NCBI GenBank assembly: GCA_003248315.1
Contig: QKWM01000004.1
Span: 1,364,001-1,428,000 of the forward strand
DNA: 64,000 nt
Direction: 5' to 3'
DNA from: Streptomyces sp. SW4
GTDB lineage: Bacteria > Actinomycetota > Actinomycetes > Streptomycetales > Streptomycetaceae
Under the pieces are notes generated by a model that searched no databases, was not told the DNA's origin, and saw only the letters and a list, made by a program, of their open reading frames with translations. A program made the position numbers and the translations under genes. This document shows, piece by piece, positions 30,718 to 41,959 of the stretch (its first letter is position 1; every line of letters begins with the position of its first letter).

Positions 30718-30731
30718 GGTGAAGCGTCCGG

Positions 30732-31814
<1,083 letters not shown>

Positions 31815-32049
31815 CTATCGCGCATCCGCAGGGCCGGACGTCCGGGTCGGTGTGGCCCGGCCCACAGCCCCACCGGTCGGCGCACACGGCGCCGGCGAAC
31901 TCCCTCCCACGCGCCCACGGCGAGGCGGCCGCCTGTCCGGGAGAGGGGGACGAAGGCGGCCGCCGTTCGGGGATACCGTTGCCGGACTCCCGTGGGGTAC
32001 TTCTCGCGTGCCCGCGCCGGCGGGGGCCATGCACACCGGACGGACCGAT

Positions 32050-32120
32050 TTCCGGCCGGATGCCCACCGGGTGTTCCGGCCGGACGCCCACCGGGTGTTC
32101 CGGCCGGACGCCCACGGGCG
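32050..32120. repeat. 24-bp tandem repeat, three copies
   Basis: Copies start at 32050, 32074 and 32098. The unit begins TTCCGGCCGG and ends CCCACCGGGTG. The first two copies differ by one base (GATG versus GACG) and the third is slightly diverged and one base shorter. Confidence 0.8.
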
Positions 32121-32171
32121 TTCCCCGGCCCGTACCCGTCGGTCGCCAGGGGCAGGGGCCCGTGGGCCCTC

Positions 32172-32209
32172 CCCATAGGTCACCCGGTGCCCCATAGGTC
32201 ACCCGGTGC
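32172..32209. repeat. 19-bp tandem duplication
   Basis: CCCATAGGTCACCCGGTGC occurs twice in direct succession (32172-32190, 32191-32209), just beyond the stop of the HTH-DUF2690 gene. Confidence 0.85.
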
Positions 32210-32224
32210 CCCGGTGCCCGTGGC

Positions 32225-33431
32225 CTACTTCGTGCAGCCCTTCTCGCCCGAGGACAGGGTCACGCAGGCCTTCGCGTCGCCCGCGGCGCCCACCGCCACC
32301 ATCGGCGTGTACGCCACGGTGTCGCCGGCCGTGGTGACCGCGCCGGTCTCCTCGGCCCCGCCCGCGCTGACCGACACCTCGTCGCCCTGGCCGGCCTGGG
32401 TCACCCGGCCCCAGGCGGCGCCGCACGTCTCGCTGTAGCGGACCTCGACGACGGCCGTGCCCACGGTGGCCGTCTCCGCCGTCGTGACCAGGTCGCCGCC
32501 GCAACCCATGACCTCGGCGTCCTTGCCGGTGCAGCTGTCGCCGCTGCACTTCACGCCGGGCGGCAGCTTCCGCGTGGCGGTCGCGGTCGGCGACGGGGAC
32601 GGCCCGGCGCCCTCGTTCTTCTCGCCGCCGCCGTCGTTCAGGAGGAAGAAGGCGCCGGCGATCACCACCAGCACGCCGACGACCCCCGCGACGAACGTGG
32701 TCAGCCGCTTGCCGCCGTCCCCGCCGGAGCCCCGGCCACCGCCGTGGCCCGCGCCTGGCCCGGGGCGCCCCCGGCCGCCGGTGCGCCGGGCCCGCCCGCA
32801 CCGGTGACCGCCCCGGCGCCGGGTCCCGCCGGCCGGTGCCCGGGGCCGGCCGGCGAGGGGCCCCGGTACCCGGCGACCCCCCACGAGTTACGCCCCGCGC
32901 CGCCGTCGGAGAAGGCCCCGGAGGAGGCCGCGTCCGCGCTGTCCGCGGCCGTCGGCTGCGCCGGCACCGGCGGGACCGTGGGCGACACCCCGGCCGGGCC
33001 GGCGACGCCGGGCGTGGCCGTGGCGCTGCCGCCGGCCCGGCGACCGCCCTTGGCGTGCCGGGAGGAGTTCTTCGTGCCCCCGGCGGCGTCCCCAGCTCGC
33101 CGAGCGCGGCACGCGCCTGGGAGATGCGGATGGCCTCCATCGTCATGTCGTGGCGCATCTCCGAACGGCTCCAGGCGCGCTCGGCCAGCTCCCACATGGT
33201 CGTGAGGTGGACCGGATTGGTCCCGGTCACCTCGGCCAGGGCCACGATGGCGCCCTTGGGCGCGAGCAGCCGGCCGTTGAGGTACCTCTCCCAGGACGTC
33301 TTGCTGTAGCCGGTGGCGTCGGCCACCGCGGCGATGCTGAGATCGCTGCGGTCGACGAGACGACGCAACTGGCTGGCGAACTCCTTGATCTGCGGATCGA
33401 GTTCGTCCGGCAAGGCCTTCCAACGAGGCAT
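32225..33431 (-). CDS. HTH-domain membrane protein with extracytoplasmic DUF2690 domain (apparent frameshifts)
   Basis: Corrected length 402. Residues 1-75 are a XRE-like helix-turn-helix (LSIAAVADATGYSKTSWERYLNGRLLAP). A Pro/Ala/Gly-rich linker leads to one membrane helix (TTFVAGVVGVLVVIAGAFFLL, near residue 265). The exported C-terminus has paired cysteines (CSGDSCTGKDAEVMGCGGD, YSETCGAAW) of DUF2690. The layout resembles one-component membrane-bound regulators that read an outside signal. One-base losses near 33097 and 32755. ATG 33431 has a strong GAGGGGGAAG site. Confidence 0.78.
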
Positions 33432-33824
33432 TGCTTCCCCCTCTTCCCCCGGGTGACGTGCTGGTTGATCCCCGTGCCGGTGCCCTCTGCCGAGTCCCCG
33501 ATCTGGCTACCCACAGGGATGCGCCCAGTCAGGATCTCAGTTCCCGGGGTGGGGGCGCACGGGAGCACAGAAGGTCGCGAGCATGCACGGTGGCACGCGC
33601 ACGGGTCGGCGTCCAGTGTCCCATCAGCGGGCCGTCACCGTTCACGGACTCCTTGCCGGAACGGTCACTTCCGTGCCACAGCGCCCGGACAGCCGTTGAA
33701 CGGCCTCTTCGGCCTGGAGCAGGGTGGTTTCCGCGGCGGCCCGCCCTCGACAACGGGGGAGAGGACGGGCCGCCGTACCCCTACGGGCACGGGTGCGGCG
33801 GCCGGGTCCTCGGCCGCCGGCGCC
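33432..33824. other. 393-bp gap between DUF3017 and HTH-DUF2690 genes
   Basis: Both flanking genes read leftwards, so this holds the 3' region of the DUF3017 gene and the promoter of the HTH gene. I see no convincing promoter boxes, hairpin or small gene. Confidence 0.4.
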
Positions 33825-34376
33825 TCAGCTGCTGACCGTGAAGTGCAGCGTGTCCTTCAGGAACGGGATCTCCAGCAGCGGGTTCGGCTGGACCATCAGG
33901 GCGAGCAGGGCGATCACCAGGCCCAGCACGCCGTAGGTGGCGATGTCCGTGAAGCGGGAGCGCACGGCGAGCATGCCGACGTCGGGCAGCAGCCAGCGCA
34001 GCACCGCCCCGCCGAGCAGGGCGACGCCGATGAGCAGCGTCCCGGCCCGGAACGCGTCCAGCGCGGTCAGCAGCAGTCCGACGCCGACCAGGCCGGTCAC
34101 GGCGAGGATCGGCCACTGACGGGCGGGCGCCGGGGCGTCGCGCGGAGCGGCCCGGCCGCCGCCCTCGGGGCGCGCGGTGTCCTTGGTGAACAGCGGGAAG
34201 CGCCGCGTGGTGCGGCGCGGGCGGCCCTCGGCGTCGGGCGCGCTGACCGCGTCCCGGACGGTGATCTCCTCGTCCCGCCGGCCCGGCTCACCGCGGCCGT
34301 CCCCGGCGCCGCGCCGGGCCGTGCCCTCCGGCCCGGCGGCCGCGGCGTCCGCCGGTGCCCTGTCCTCAGCCGGCAC
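33825..34376 (-). CDS. DUF3017 membrane protein
   Basis: 183 residues. A charged, disordered N-terminus of about 75 residues is followed by three membrane helices: [42 protein letters not shown] and [23 protein letters not shown] 34376 is preferred; it overlaps the folD stop by 11 bp, suggesting coupling. DUF3017 proteins follow folD in many streptomycetes, and no function is known. Confidence 0.78.
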   Translation of the reverse strand: MPAEDRAPADAAAAGPEGTARRGAGDGRGEPGRRDEEITVRDAVSAPDAEGRPRRTTRRFPLFTKDTARPEGGGRAAPRDAPAPARQWPILAVTGLVGVGLLLTALDAFRAGTLLIGVALLGGAVLRWLLPDVGMLAVRSRFTDIATYGVLGLVIALLALMVQPNPLLEIPFLKDTLHFTVSS

Positions 34377-35219
34377 TGCGCTCCGCCGCCTCGACCACGT
34401 TGACGAGCAGCTGCGCACGGGTCATCGGGCCGACGCCCCGGGGTTCGGGGAAATCCAGCCGGCCACCTCGGCCACGCCGGGGTGCACGTCGCCGACGATC
34501 TTGCCCTCCGCGTTGCGGGAGACGCCGACGTCCAGGACGGCCGCGCCCGGCTTGACGTCCTCCGGGCGGATCAGGTGCGGGGAGCCGGCGGCGGCCACGA
34601 CGATGTCCGCCCGCTTCAGGTGGGCGGACAGGTCGCGGGTGCCGGTGTGGCACTGGGTCACGGTGGCGTTCTCGCTGCGCCGGGTCAGCAGCAGCGGCAT
34701 CGGGCGGCCGATGGTGACGCCACGGCCGACGACCACGACCTCGGCGCCCTTGATCTCCACGCCGTGGCGGCGCAGCAGGGTGAGGATGCCGTTGGGGGTG
34801 CAGGGCAGCGGGGCCGGCTCGTTCAGCACGAGACGCCCGAGGTTCATGGGGTGGAGCCCGTCGGCGTCCTTCTCGGGGTCCATCAGCTCGAGGATGCGGT
34901 TCTCGTCGATGCCCTTGGGCAGCGGCAGCTGGACGATGTAGCCGGTGCAGGCCGGGTCCTCGTTCAGCTCGCGGACGACCGCCTCGATCTCCTCCTGCGT
35001 CGCCGTGGCCGGCAGCTCGCGCTGGATGGAGGCGATGCCGACCTGGGCACAGTCGCGGTGCTTGCCGGCCACGTACTTCTGGCTGCCGGGGTCGTCCCCG
35101 ACCAGGATGGTGCCGAGACCGGGCGTGACGCCCCTCTCCTTCAGCGCCGCCACGCGGGCGGTCAGTTCGGACTTGATCGCGGCTGCGGTGGCCTTGCCAT
35201 CGAGAATCTGGGCGGTCAT
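34366..35219 (-). CDS. folD: Methylenetetrahydrofolate dehydrogenase/cyclohydrolase (apparent frameshift)
   Basis: Bifunctional enzyme of one-carbon metabolism, making formyl-THF for PurH, PurN-type reactions. Motifs: catalytic Lys in [12 protein letters not shown], family signature [14 protein letters not shown], and the NADP loop [13 protein letters not shown]. One G lost near 34437; the corrected 284-residue protein ends [19 protein letters not shown]. Start ATG 35219 ([10 protein letters not shown]). Its companions nearby are purH, purN and glyA. Confidence 0.92.
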
Positions 35220-35512
35220 GCCCCATCCTCGCGGATGACCGGCCCCCGGTTCCAATCCGGCCGTCGTGCGGACGGCGCGCGGGTGGGTCGCCAGGTGTCC
35301 GCGGAGGGTCCCCGAATGATCACGGATGTTGCACTTGCACAACACCTGACGGATGCGGGGGCCGAGGCTGGACAAGTAAGAGTCCGGTCAAGAACGATTG
35401 ACGGGCCAGTGCCGCGGGGCAGTACCGGGGGGACGAACCGCAACCGAAGACCTTCCTCCGACTCACGCCGCGCGCCGTCCCCGCACGTGACAGCAACGGA
35501 GGAAAGACCGCC

Positions 35513-36094
35513 ATGAGTTTCGGCGACCCGAACAACCCCTACGGCGCCCCGCAGGGCGGCCAGCAGTCCGGCCAGCCCGGTTACGGCTACCCCCAGCAGG
35601 GCCAGGGCCAGCCCGGCTACGGCTACCCGTCGGCGCCGCCGGTCCAGCAGAGTTACGGCGCCACCGCTCCGACGAGCATGCCGGGCTCCGTCAGCGCGGC
35701 CCGTGTGATGCTCTGGGTCATCGTCGGCCTGCAGCTCGTCGGCGTCGCCCTGTTCGCCATAGGCGCGGCCGGGGTGAACGCCGCGAAGAACGACGAGACG
35801 CTCCAGGAGGACGCCTCCTTCCAGCAGCTGGCCGACTACTCGGCGGGCATGCTGTGGGCGCTCACCGTCTTCGCACTGGCGTGGGGCGTGTTCGCGGCCG
35901 TGCTGGCGCTGAAGTTCAAGACCGGCGGCAACGGCGTGCGCATCACCATCCTGGTCTTCGCCATCATCACCGCGATCCTCGGCATCTACCCGTTCATCCT
36001 GGTGGGCCTCGTCCACACCGTGCTCGCCATCCTGGTCGCCGTGTTCGTCGGCAACGCCAACGGCAGCTCCTGGTTCCGGCGTCCCCGTTACTGA
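35513..36094 (+). CDS. Membrane protein with Gly/Gln/Tyr/Pro-rich N-terminus
   Basis: 193 residues, intact, ATG 35513 after GGAGGAAAG. Residues 1-60 are low complexity with repeated PGYGYPQ motifs, a type often found on actinobacterial cell-division or envelope proteins. Three or four membrane helices follow: VMLWVIVGLQLVGVALFAIG, GMLWALTVFALAWGVFAAVL and a long final pair from ITILVFAIITAIL. No known family function. The 293-bp gap upstream, shared with folD, has a GTTGCACTTGCACAAC imperfect repeat near 35329 but no clear promoter. Confidence 0.7.
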   Translation: MSFGDPNNPYGAPQGGQQSGQPGYGYPQQGQGQPGYGYPSAPPVQQSYGATAPTSMPGSVSAARVMLWVIVGLQLVGVALFAIGAAGVNAAKNDETLQEDASFQQLADYSAGMLWALTVFALAWGVFAAVLALKFKTGGNGVRITILVFAIITAILGIYPFILVGLVHTVLAILVAVFVGNANGSSWFRRPRY

Positions 36095-36223
36095 CGCGGA
36101 GCGCTTTCTCGCCAATCACGTCACAGGGCCGTGTCTCACCCGTACGAGGGGGACACGGCCCTGACGCGTCGCCCTACTCTGACAACGGCAGCCGTCGGGC
36201 CGTCAGGCACGGGGAGACGCACC

Positions 36224-36987
36224 TTGTACAGCATCATCGTGGTACCTCCGCCGACCACGGAGGACGAGCGTGAGCACACCGTTCCCAACCAGATCCGGCT
36301 GGCTCCCGGGGAGCGGCTGGCCTTCGGGCGGGCCGTGTCCGAGGGCGGCCTGCTGATCCCGCACGACGGGGTGTCCCGCCGGGCGGGCGAGATCACCGCC
36401 CAGAGCACGTTCTGGACGCTGAGCAACCTGTCGTCCCGTCAGACCTACGTCGTGGAGAACCCGGAGGGCGCCGGGGAGCACATCAAGGTGGCGCCGGGGC
36501 GGCTGGACGCGCCGGTGCCGTTCGAGTTCTCGCGGATCGTGCTGCCCGCGGCCGGTGACCTGCTGCCGGTCGAGGTGTGGGCGCCGCGCCACGACTACCT
36601 GTCCGCCGAGGACGGCACCGACGGCGAACCGACCGCGCCCGCCTTCTCCGTCGACCGTTCCAAGCGCTACTTCGCGGTGCTCGCCGCCCTGTGCGAGCCA
36701 CGGCTGCGCGGCATGCCGCACGCGCCGCTGCCGACGGTCGAGCAGGTCGTGGAGCGGCTGCGCCCCACCTGGCCGGCCGCCTCCCGCACCTCCGTGCAGT
36801 GGAACATCGACTACCTGGCCGTCAAACTCCGGCTGAAGCCGGGCCCGGAGACGGCCGAGCCGGGGCCCCGGCTGAACGGCAAGAAGGAGTCGCTGGTGTC
36901 GCTGGCGCTCCGGTTCGACCTGGTCCGCGAGGACGACCTGGTGGTGCTCGCCCCGGAGCGGACCGCGGCCGGCCGGGGCCGCGGTGA
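36224..36987 (+). CDS. FHA-like regulatory protein paired with kinase (apparent frameshift)
   Basis: Predicted start TTG 36224 with GGGGAG seven bases upstream. Residues about 15-115 look like a forkhead-associated fold (LAPGERLAFGRAV, HDGVSRRAGEI, LSSRQTYVVEN), which binds phosphothreonine. The rest resembles a winged-helix segment (VEQVVERLRPTWPAASRTSV). One base lost near 36958; corrected length is 254, and the stop overlaps the kinase GTG (GTGA). It is probably a substrate or adaptor of the kinase. Confidence 0.72.
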
Positions 36988-38544
36988 CCGAGCCGTACGC
37001 CGTGCCGGTGCCCAAGGGGTACCGGGTCGGCGACTGGGAGGTGCGCGAGCCCATCGCGACCGGCGCGTTCGGCAGCGTCTACGCCGCCCGGCGCGTCGGG
37101 GGCGCCGGGCGGCTGCCGGAGACGGCCGCGCTGAAGTTCCTGCCGACCGGCACGGGCACGCCCCGGCAGCTGGCCCATCTGCGGGAGCTGATCGAGCGGG
37201 AGGTGGAGCTGCTGCGCCGGCTGCGGCAGCCGCGCCTGATCCGCATGTACGAGACGCTCACCGTCGACGACCCCGGGCAGCCGCGGCTCGACGGCGCGAC
37301 CGTGCTGGTGCTGGAGCGGGCGCAGAGCTCCCTGTCCACGCTGCTCACCGGCCCCGCTCCGCCGCCGTCCGGGCCGGCGCTGCTCGCGCAGGTCTGCGCC
37401 GGGCTGGCCCAGCTGCACCGGGCGGGCTGGGTGCACGGCGACCTGAAACCGGCCAACGTGCTGCTGATGGCGGACGGTTCGGTGCGGCTCGCCGACTTCA
37501 ACATGGCCGCCGAACTGGAGGGCACGCACGCCTACACGCCCGCCTTCTCCACGCCCGACTACACCCCGCCGGAGCTGCTGTGGTCCGAGATCGGCGAACG
37601 GGGCCGCCGCACCCGGCCGTCCGCCGACGTGTGGGCCTTCGGTGTGCTCGCCCACCTGGTGCTGACCGGCGCGTTCCCGCTGCCCGGGGGCACCCCGGCG
37701 GCCCGGCGCGACGCGGCCGTCGCCTACGCCCGGGGCACGGACGAGCTGCGGCTGTCGCCGCGGCTGCCGGACGCCTGGCGGGACATCGTGACGGCCTGCC
37801 TGACCCGCACGCACGCCGGCCGCATCGGCACCGAGGCGCTGCTGCGGCGGGTGGAGGCGGCCACGGCGGCGACCGGCGGACGCCGGCTCCCGCTGCCGTT
37901 CCCCCGCCGGGGACGGCCGCGCACCTGGCGGGCGGTGCTGGCCGCGTCGGCCGCCACCGTCGCCGTGGCGGGCCTGGGTTTCGCGCTCACCACCTGGGCC
38001 GGGGACGGCCGGGATCCCGTCGGCGGGGCGGGCGGCCCGGCGGACGTGTCCGCCGCCTCGTACGGCGCCGAGGAGCTGCGCACCGACCGGGGGTGCCGCC
38101 GGCCTACCGGCTGCTGATCGTGGAGACGGCGCACGACTGCGACCAGCGGGACGTCACCCCGGCGCTGATCGCCGCCATGCTGAAGGTCGAGAGCGACTTC
38201 GACCCCGATCTCGCCGACCCGGCCAGGGACGAGTACGGCATCGCCCGCTGGACGCCGCGGGTGCTGCGCTGGTGGATGAACGAGGACGGCACGCCCGCCG
38301 AGTCCGTGCCCGAACCGCCGTTCCCGCCCGCCGAGTCCATCCCGGCGATGGGCCGCTACCTGTGCTGGATCGCGCCGCGCCTCGACGAGAGCCTGCCGGG
38401 CGACCGCCGGGTGCTGATCGCCGTGGCGTACCGGACGTCGTACCGCAAGGTGAACGACGCGGCCGGTGTTCCCCGAAGTACCGCGACCACGCCGACCGCG
38501 TCGCCCACTACCTCAAGGAGTACACCCCGGCCGGCGCCTGGTGA
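36984..38544 (+). CDS. Transmembrane Ser/Thr kinase with extracytoplasmic lytic-transglycosylase-like domain (apparent frameshifts)
   Basis: Corrected length 520. Kinase domain at residues about 15-295: P-loop GAFGSVYAA, Lys in ALKFLP, catalytic loop VHGDLKPANVLL, then DFN in place of DFG, and PPE for APE. One membrane helix near residues 315-340 (AVLAASAATVAVAGLGFAL). The outside region (about 375-520) has the SLT/lysozyme-like pattern: ALIAAMLKVESDFDP with the presumed catalytic Glu, then EYGIARWTP and VAYRTSYRKV. One-base losses near 38090 and 38470. The layout suggests a cell-wall sensor. Confidence 0.78.
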
Positions 38545-38563
38545 CCCTGTGAGGTCCCAGGGT

Positions 38564-38597
38564 GGCGGGGCCCCGGCCGCTCGCCGGGTGCCCCGCC
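38564..38597. terminator. Bidirectional terminator between kinase gene and purH
   Basis: GGCGGGGC (38564-38571) pairs with GCCCCGCC (38590-38597), and CCCGGC with GCCGGG inside. It lies between two convergent stops. Confidence 0.75.
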
Positions 38598-38608
38598 GCC
38601 GCGCACGG

Positions 38609-40173
38609 TCAGTGGAAGAAGTGCCGCGTCCCGGTGAAGTACATGGTCACGCCGGCCTTCTTCGCGGCCTCGATCACCTGCTCGTCCCGGACCGAGCCGC
38701 CCGGCTGCACGACCGCCTTGACGCCGGCCCCGGTGAGGATCTCCAGGCCGTCGGGGAAGGGGAAGAACGCGTCGGAAGCGGCGTACGCCCCCTGCGCGCG
38801 CTCGGCGCCCGCACGCTCCACCGCGAGCTTCGCGGAGTCGACGCGGTTGACCTGGCCCATGCCGACGCCCACGGAGGCGCCGTCCTTGGCGAGCAGGATC
38901 GCGTTGGACTTCACCGCCCGGCACGCCTTCCAGGCGAAGGCCAGCTCGGCCAGCTCGGCCTCGCCGAGCGCCTCGCCGGTGGCCAGCGTCCAGTTCGCCG
39001 GGTCGTCGCCCTCGGCCTGGAACACGTCGGTGATCTGGGCCAGGCCGCCGCCGTCGATCGGGCGGAACTCGGCGGGCGCCTGCGGCGCCTCGGGGCAGCG
39101 CAGCACGCGGATGTTCTTCTTCTTGGTGAGGGCCTCGACGGCGCCCTCCTCATAGTCCGGCGCCACGATGACCTCGGTGAAGATCTCCGCGACCTGCTCG
39201 GCCATCTCCTTGGAGACCGGGCGGTTGACCGCGATGACGCCGCCGAACGCCGACAGCGGGTCGCAGGCGTGCGCCTTGCGGTGCGCCTCGGCGACGTCCG
39301 CGCCGATCGCGATGCCGCACGGGTTGGCGTGCTTGATGATCGCGACGCACGGCTCGTCGTGGTCGTACGCGGCACGGCGGGCGGCGTCCGTGTCGACGTA
39401 GTTGTTGTACGACATCTCCTTGCCGTGCAGCTGCTCCGCCTCGGCGAGGCCGCCGCAGCCGCCCGTGTAGAGGGCGGCGGGCTGGTGCGGGTTCTCGCCG
39501 TAGCGCAGGACGTTCTTGCGCGTGTAGGCCACGCCGATGAACTCGGGGAACTCCTGGCCGTCACCGGCGTACTCCCCGGCGAACCAGCCGGCGACCGCCA
39601 CGTCGTACTCGGCGGTGTGGCGGAACGCCTCGGCGGCCAGCCGCTTGCGGCCGGCCAGGTCGAAGCCGCCGTCGCGCACGGCGGCGAGCACGTCCTGGTA
39701 CCGGTCGGGGCTGGTGACGACGGCGACGGACGGGTGGTTCTTGGCGGCGGCGCGGACCATGGAGGGGCCGCCGATGTCGATCTGCTCGACGCACTCGTCG
39801 GGCGAGGCGCCCGAGGCGACGGTCTGCTCGAACGGATAGAGGTTGACCACGACCAGGTCGAACGGCTCGACGCCCAGCTCGGCGAGCTGCTGCCGGTGGG
39901 CGTCCAGCCGCAGGTCGGCGAGGATGCCGGCGTGCACCTTCGGGTGCAGGGTCTTCACCCGGCCGTCCAGGCACTCGGGAAGCCGGTCAGCTCCTCGACC
40001 CGGGTGACCGGCACGCCGGCGGCGGAGATGCGGGCGGCGGTGGAGCCGGTGGAGACCAGCTCGACGCCGGCCTCGTGCAGCCCGCGGGCCAGCTCCTCGA
40101 GGCCGGTCTTGTCGTAGACGCTGACGAGCGCGCGACGGATGGCCCGCTTGGTGCTCTCGGCGGTGGCGGTCAC
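38609..40173 (-). CDS. purH: Bifunctional AICAR transformylase/IMP cyclohydrolase (apparent frameshift)
   Basis: Final two steps of IMP synthesis. The N-terminal MGS-like cyclohydrolase domain has [17 protein letters not shown] and TGSTAARI. The C-terminal transformylase has the active-site Lys-His pair (IIKHANPCG) and [12 protein letters not shown]. One base seems lost near 39987 ([18 protein letters not shown] expected). Corrected length is 521. ATG 40173 overlaps the purN stop (ATGA), so purN and purH are coupled and together use formyl-THF. Confidence 0.95.
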
Positions 40174-40808
40174 TGGATTACTACCTTTCGTCCCTCAATG
40201 CGATAGCCGTTGCGGGCGAGCCGCCCCACGACATCGACGAGCAGCCTTCGCTCGACTTCCTTGATGCGCTCGTGCAGAGCGCTCTCGTCGTCCTCGTCCC
40301 GGACCTCCACCACGCCCTGCGCGATGATCGGCCCGGTGTCGACGCCGTCGTCGACGAAGTGGACGGTGCAGCCGGTGACCTTGGCGCCGTACGCGAGCGC
40401 GTCCCGCACGCCGTGAGCTCCCGGGAAGCTGGGCAGGAGGGCGGGGTGGGTGTTGACGAACCGCCCTCCGAAGCGGGCCAGGAACTCCTTGCCCACGATC
40501 TTCATGAACCCGGCCGAGACCACGAGGTCCGGCTCGTGGGCGGCGACGGCCTCGGCGAGGGCCGCGTCCCACTCCTCGCGGGTGGCGTGGTCCTTCACCC
40601 GGCACACGAACGTGGGCAGCCCGGCGCGCTCGGCCCGGGCCAGCCCCTCGATGCCGTCGCGGTCGGCGCCGACGGCCACGATCTCGGCGCCGTACGCCGC
40701 GGCGCCGGTCGCGGCGATCTCGTCGAGGAGCGCCTGCAGATTGGTGCCGGATCCGGAGACCAGTACGACCAGTCGCTTGACGCGCTCGGCCACGGGCTTG
40801 GCGGCCAC
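40170..40808 (-). CDS. purN: Phosphoribosylglycinamide formyltransferase
   Basis: Transfers formyl from 10-formyl-THF to GAR in purine synthesis. 212 residues, intact, from GTG 40808 ([12 protein letters not shown]). Motifs: phosphate loop [13 protein letters not shown], active-site His in [15 protein letters not shown] and Asp in [14 protein letters not shown] promoter lies about 95 bp upstream. It is first in a purN-purH operon. Confidence 0.95.
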   Translation of the reverse strand: MAAKPVAERVKRLVVLVSGSGTNLQALLDEIAATGAAAYGAEIVAVGADRDGIEGLARAERAGLPTFVCRVKDHATREEWDAALAEAVAAHEPDLVVSAGFMKIVGKEFLARFGGRFVNTHPALLPSFPGAHGVRDALAYGAKVTGCTVHFVDDGVDTGPIIAQGVVEVRDEDDESALHERIKEVERRLLVDVVGRLARNGYRIEGRKVVIQ

Positions 40809-41132
40809 GGTGGGGCCCTTTCTCGGGAATCGGGTGGTGCGGCCGGTTCGCACCGCCGCGTTTGTGCGGTCGTACGAATGCTTCGCGCCCCCGGATACGG
40901 GGAAGTCTACGAAGCGGTCGACCGTCAGCAACGATACCGGCACTCCGGGCGGCCCCCTCGGGACGGGGGATGGCCGGAAGGTAGCGTCTGGGGAGAGCCG
41001 GGCCGGTGCCGGACCGGACCGGGCCGGGAACGCCGTCCGGGCCTCGGCCGTTGTCCGGTGTGGAAGCCGTGCTGGCACGCCGTACTCACTGTCGTACTCA
41101 CTCGTCATCGCCAAGGGGAAGACGCTCACTTG
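40809..41132. other. 324-bp divergent intergenic region, purN versus membrane protein gene
   Basis: It contains the predicted purNH promoter (listed) and, near 41082-41103, a direct repeat of GTACTCACT before the rightward gene. No small gene is evident. Confidence 0.45.
40904..40931 (-). promoter_or_regulatory. Predicted promoter of purN-purH
   Basis: On the minus strand, -35 TTGCTG (40931-40926), a 16-bp spacer and -10 TAGACT (40909-40904). This leaves a leader of about 90 nt before GTG 40808. Confidence 0.5.
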
Positions 41133-41902
41133 ATGCCGGACCGCAGCCTGCGACTGCTCACGCTCCCCAGCAGTCGGCGCAGGGAGGGGAGCACAGCACC
41201 GGCGTGCTGCTGCGGGAGCGCCCGTCCTCGCCGCCCGAGGCGTCCTCCGGCCGCGGCCCCGGGAGGACCGGGGCGGCGCCGGGCAGGACGACAACCCGTT
41301 CGCGCCGCCGCCCGAGGGCGCCCCGGACCGCCCGTGGCAGCCCCGGCACCCCGAGGGGGCGACGGCTCCTCCCAGGACGGCGGCGGGCGGTCCCCGTGGG
41401 GCCGGCAGTGGAGCGACCGGCAGCCCGGCCGCTCCTCCGGCGGCTTCGGCGAGCGGCCCCGCACCGGCCCCGAGGGCCCGGCCGGCGGCCCCGGCCCGCG
41501 CTGGGACCCGACCGACCCCGTCCAGCGCCGCGCCCGGTACGCGCTGCTGAGCGGCATGTGGGCGCTGTTCTTCGCCCTCTTCAGCTGGCCGTACGTGGCG
41601 CTGCTGCTCGGCGCGCTGGCGCTGTACTGGGGCATCGGCTCCCTGCGCGCCAAGCCCCGGGCCGCGGCGGCCTCCGACAGCCCGGCCCCGGAGCAGGGCG
41701 CCCGCCCGCAGACCACGGCCGCCGTCAGCGGCCTGGTCACGGCGTCTCTGAGCATCCTCCTGGTCGCCGCGTCCTTCGCGGCCCAGCTGGTCTACAGCGA
41801 CTACTACACCTGCCGCAGCGACGCCCTGACCAACGAGTCGAAGCAGTCCTGCAGCCGGCACCTGCCCGAGGAACTGCGGGGGTCCTGGGCTCGGAGGGCT
41901 GA
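41133..41902 (+). CDS. Membrane protein with disordered N-terminus (apparent frameshifts)
   Basis: Corrected length about 257. The first 130 residues are Pro/Gly/Gln-rich (for example [15 protein letters not shown]). Helices follow: [32 protein letters not shown] and [23 protein letters not shown] Cys-containing external end ([21 protein letters not shown]) is last. One-base losses near 41150, 41260, 41355 and 41880. The start is uncertain: ATG 41133 or TTG 41130, with GGGGAAG upstream. I do not recognise a function. Confidence 0.6.
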
Positions 41903-41922
41903 CGCCGCCCGGCGGCGGCTCG

Positions 41923-41947
41923 GGCCCCGTGAGGGCTGACGGGGGCC
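41923..41947. terminator. Candidate bidirectional terminator
   Basis: GGCCCCGT (41923-41930) pairs with ACGGGGGCC (41939-41947), with one bulged G, between convergent stops at 41902 and 41960. Confidence 0.5.
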
Positions 41948-41959
41948 GGTGTGGCCGGT

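Noticed and set aside
32050..32209. CRISPR array
   Set aside because: Repeats are directly adjacent with no spacers and no cas genes are nearby.
36131..40117. A single 1328-codon open frame as one giant protein
   Set aside because: It is real coding sequence only in pieces (FHA-like start and ectodomain part); the rest is out of frame with the kinase and antisense to purH.
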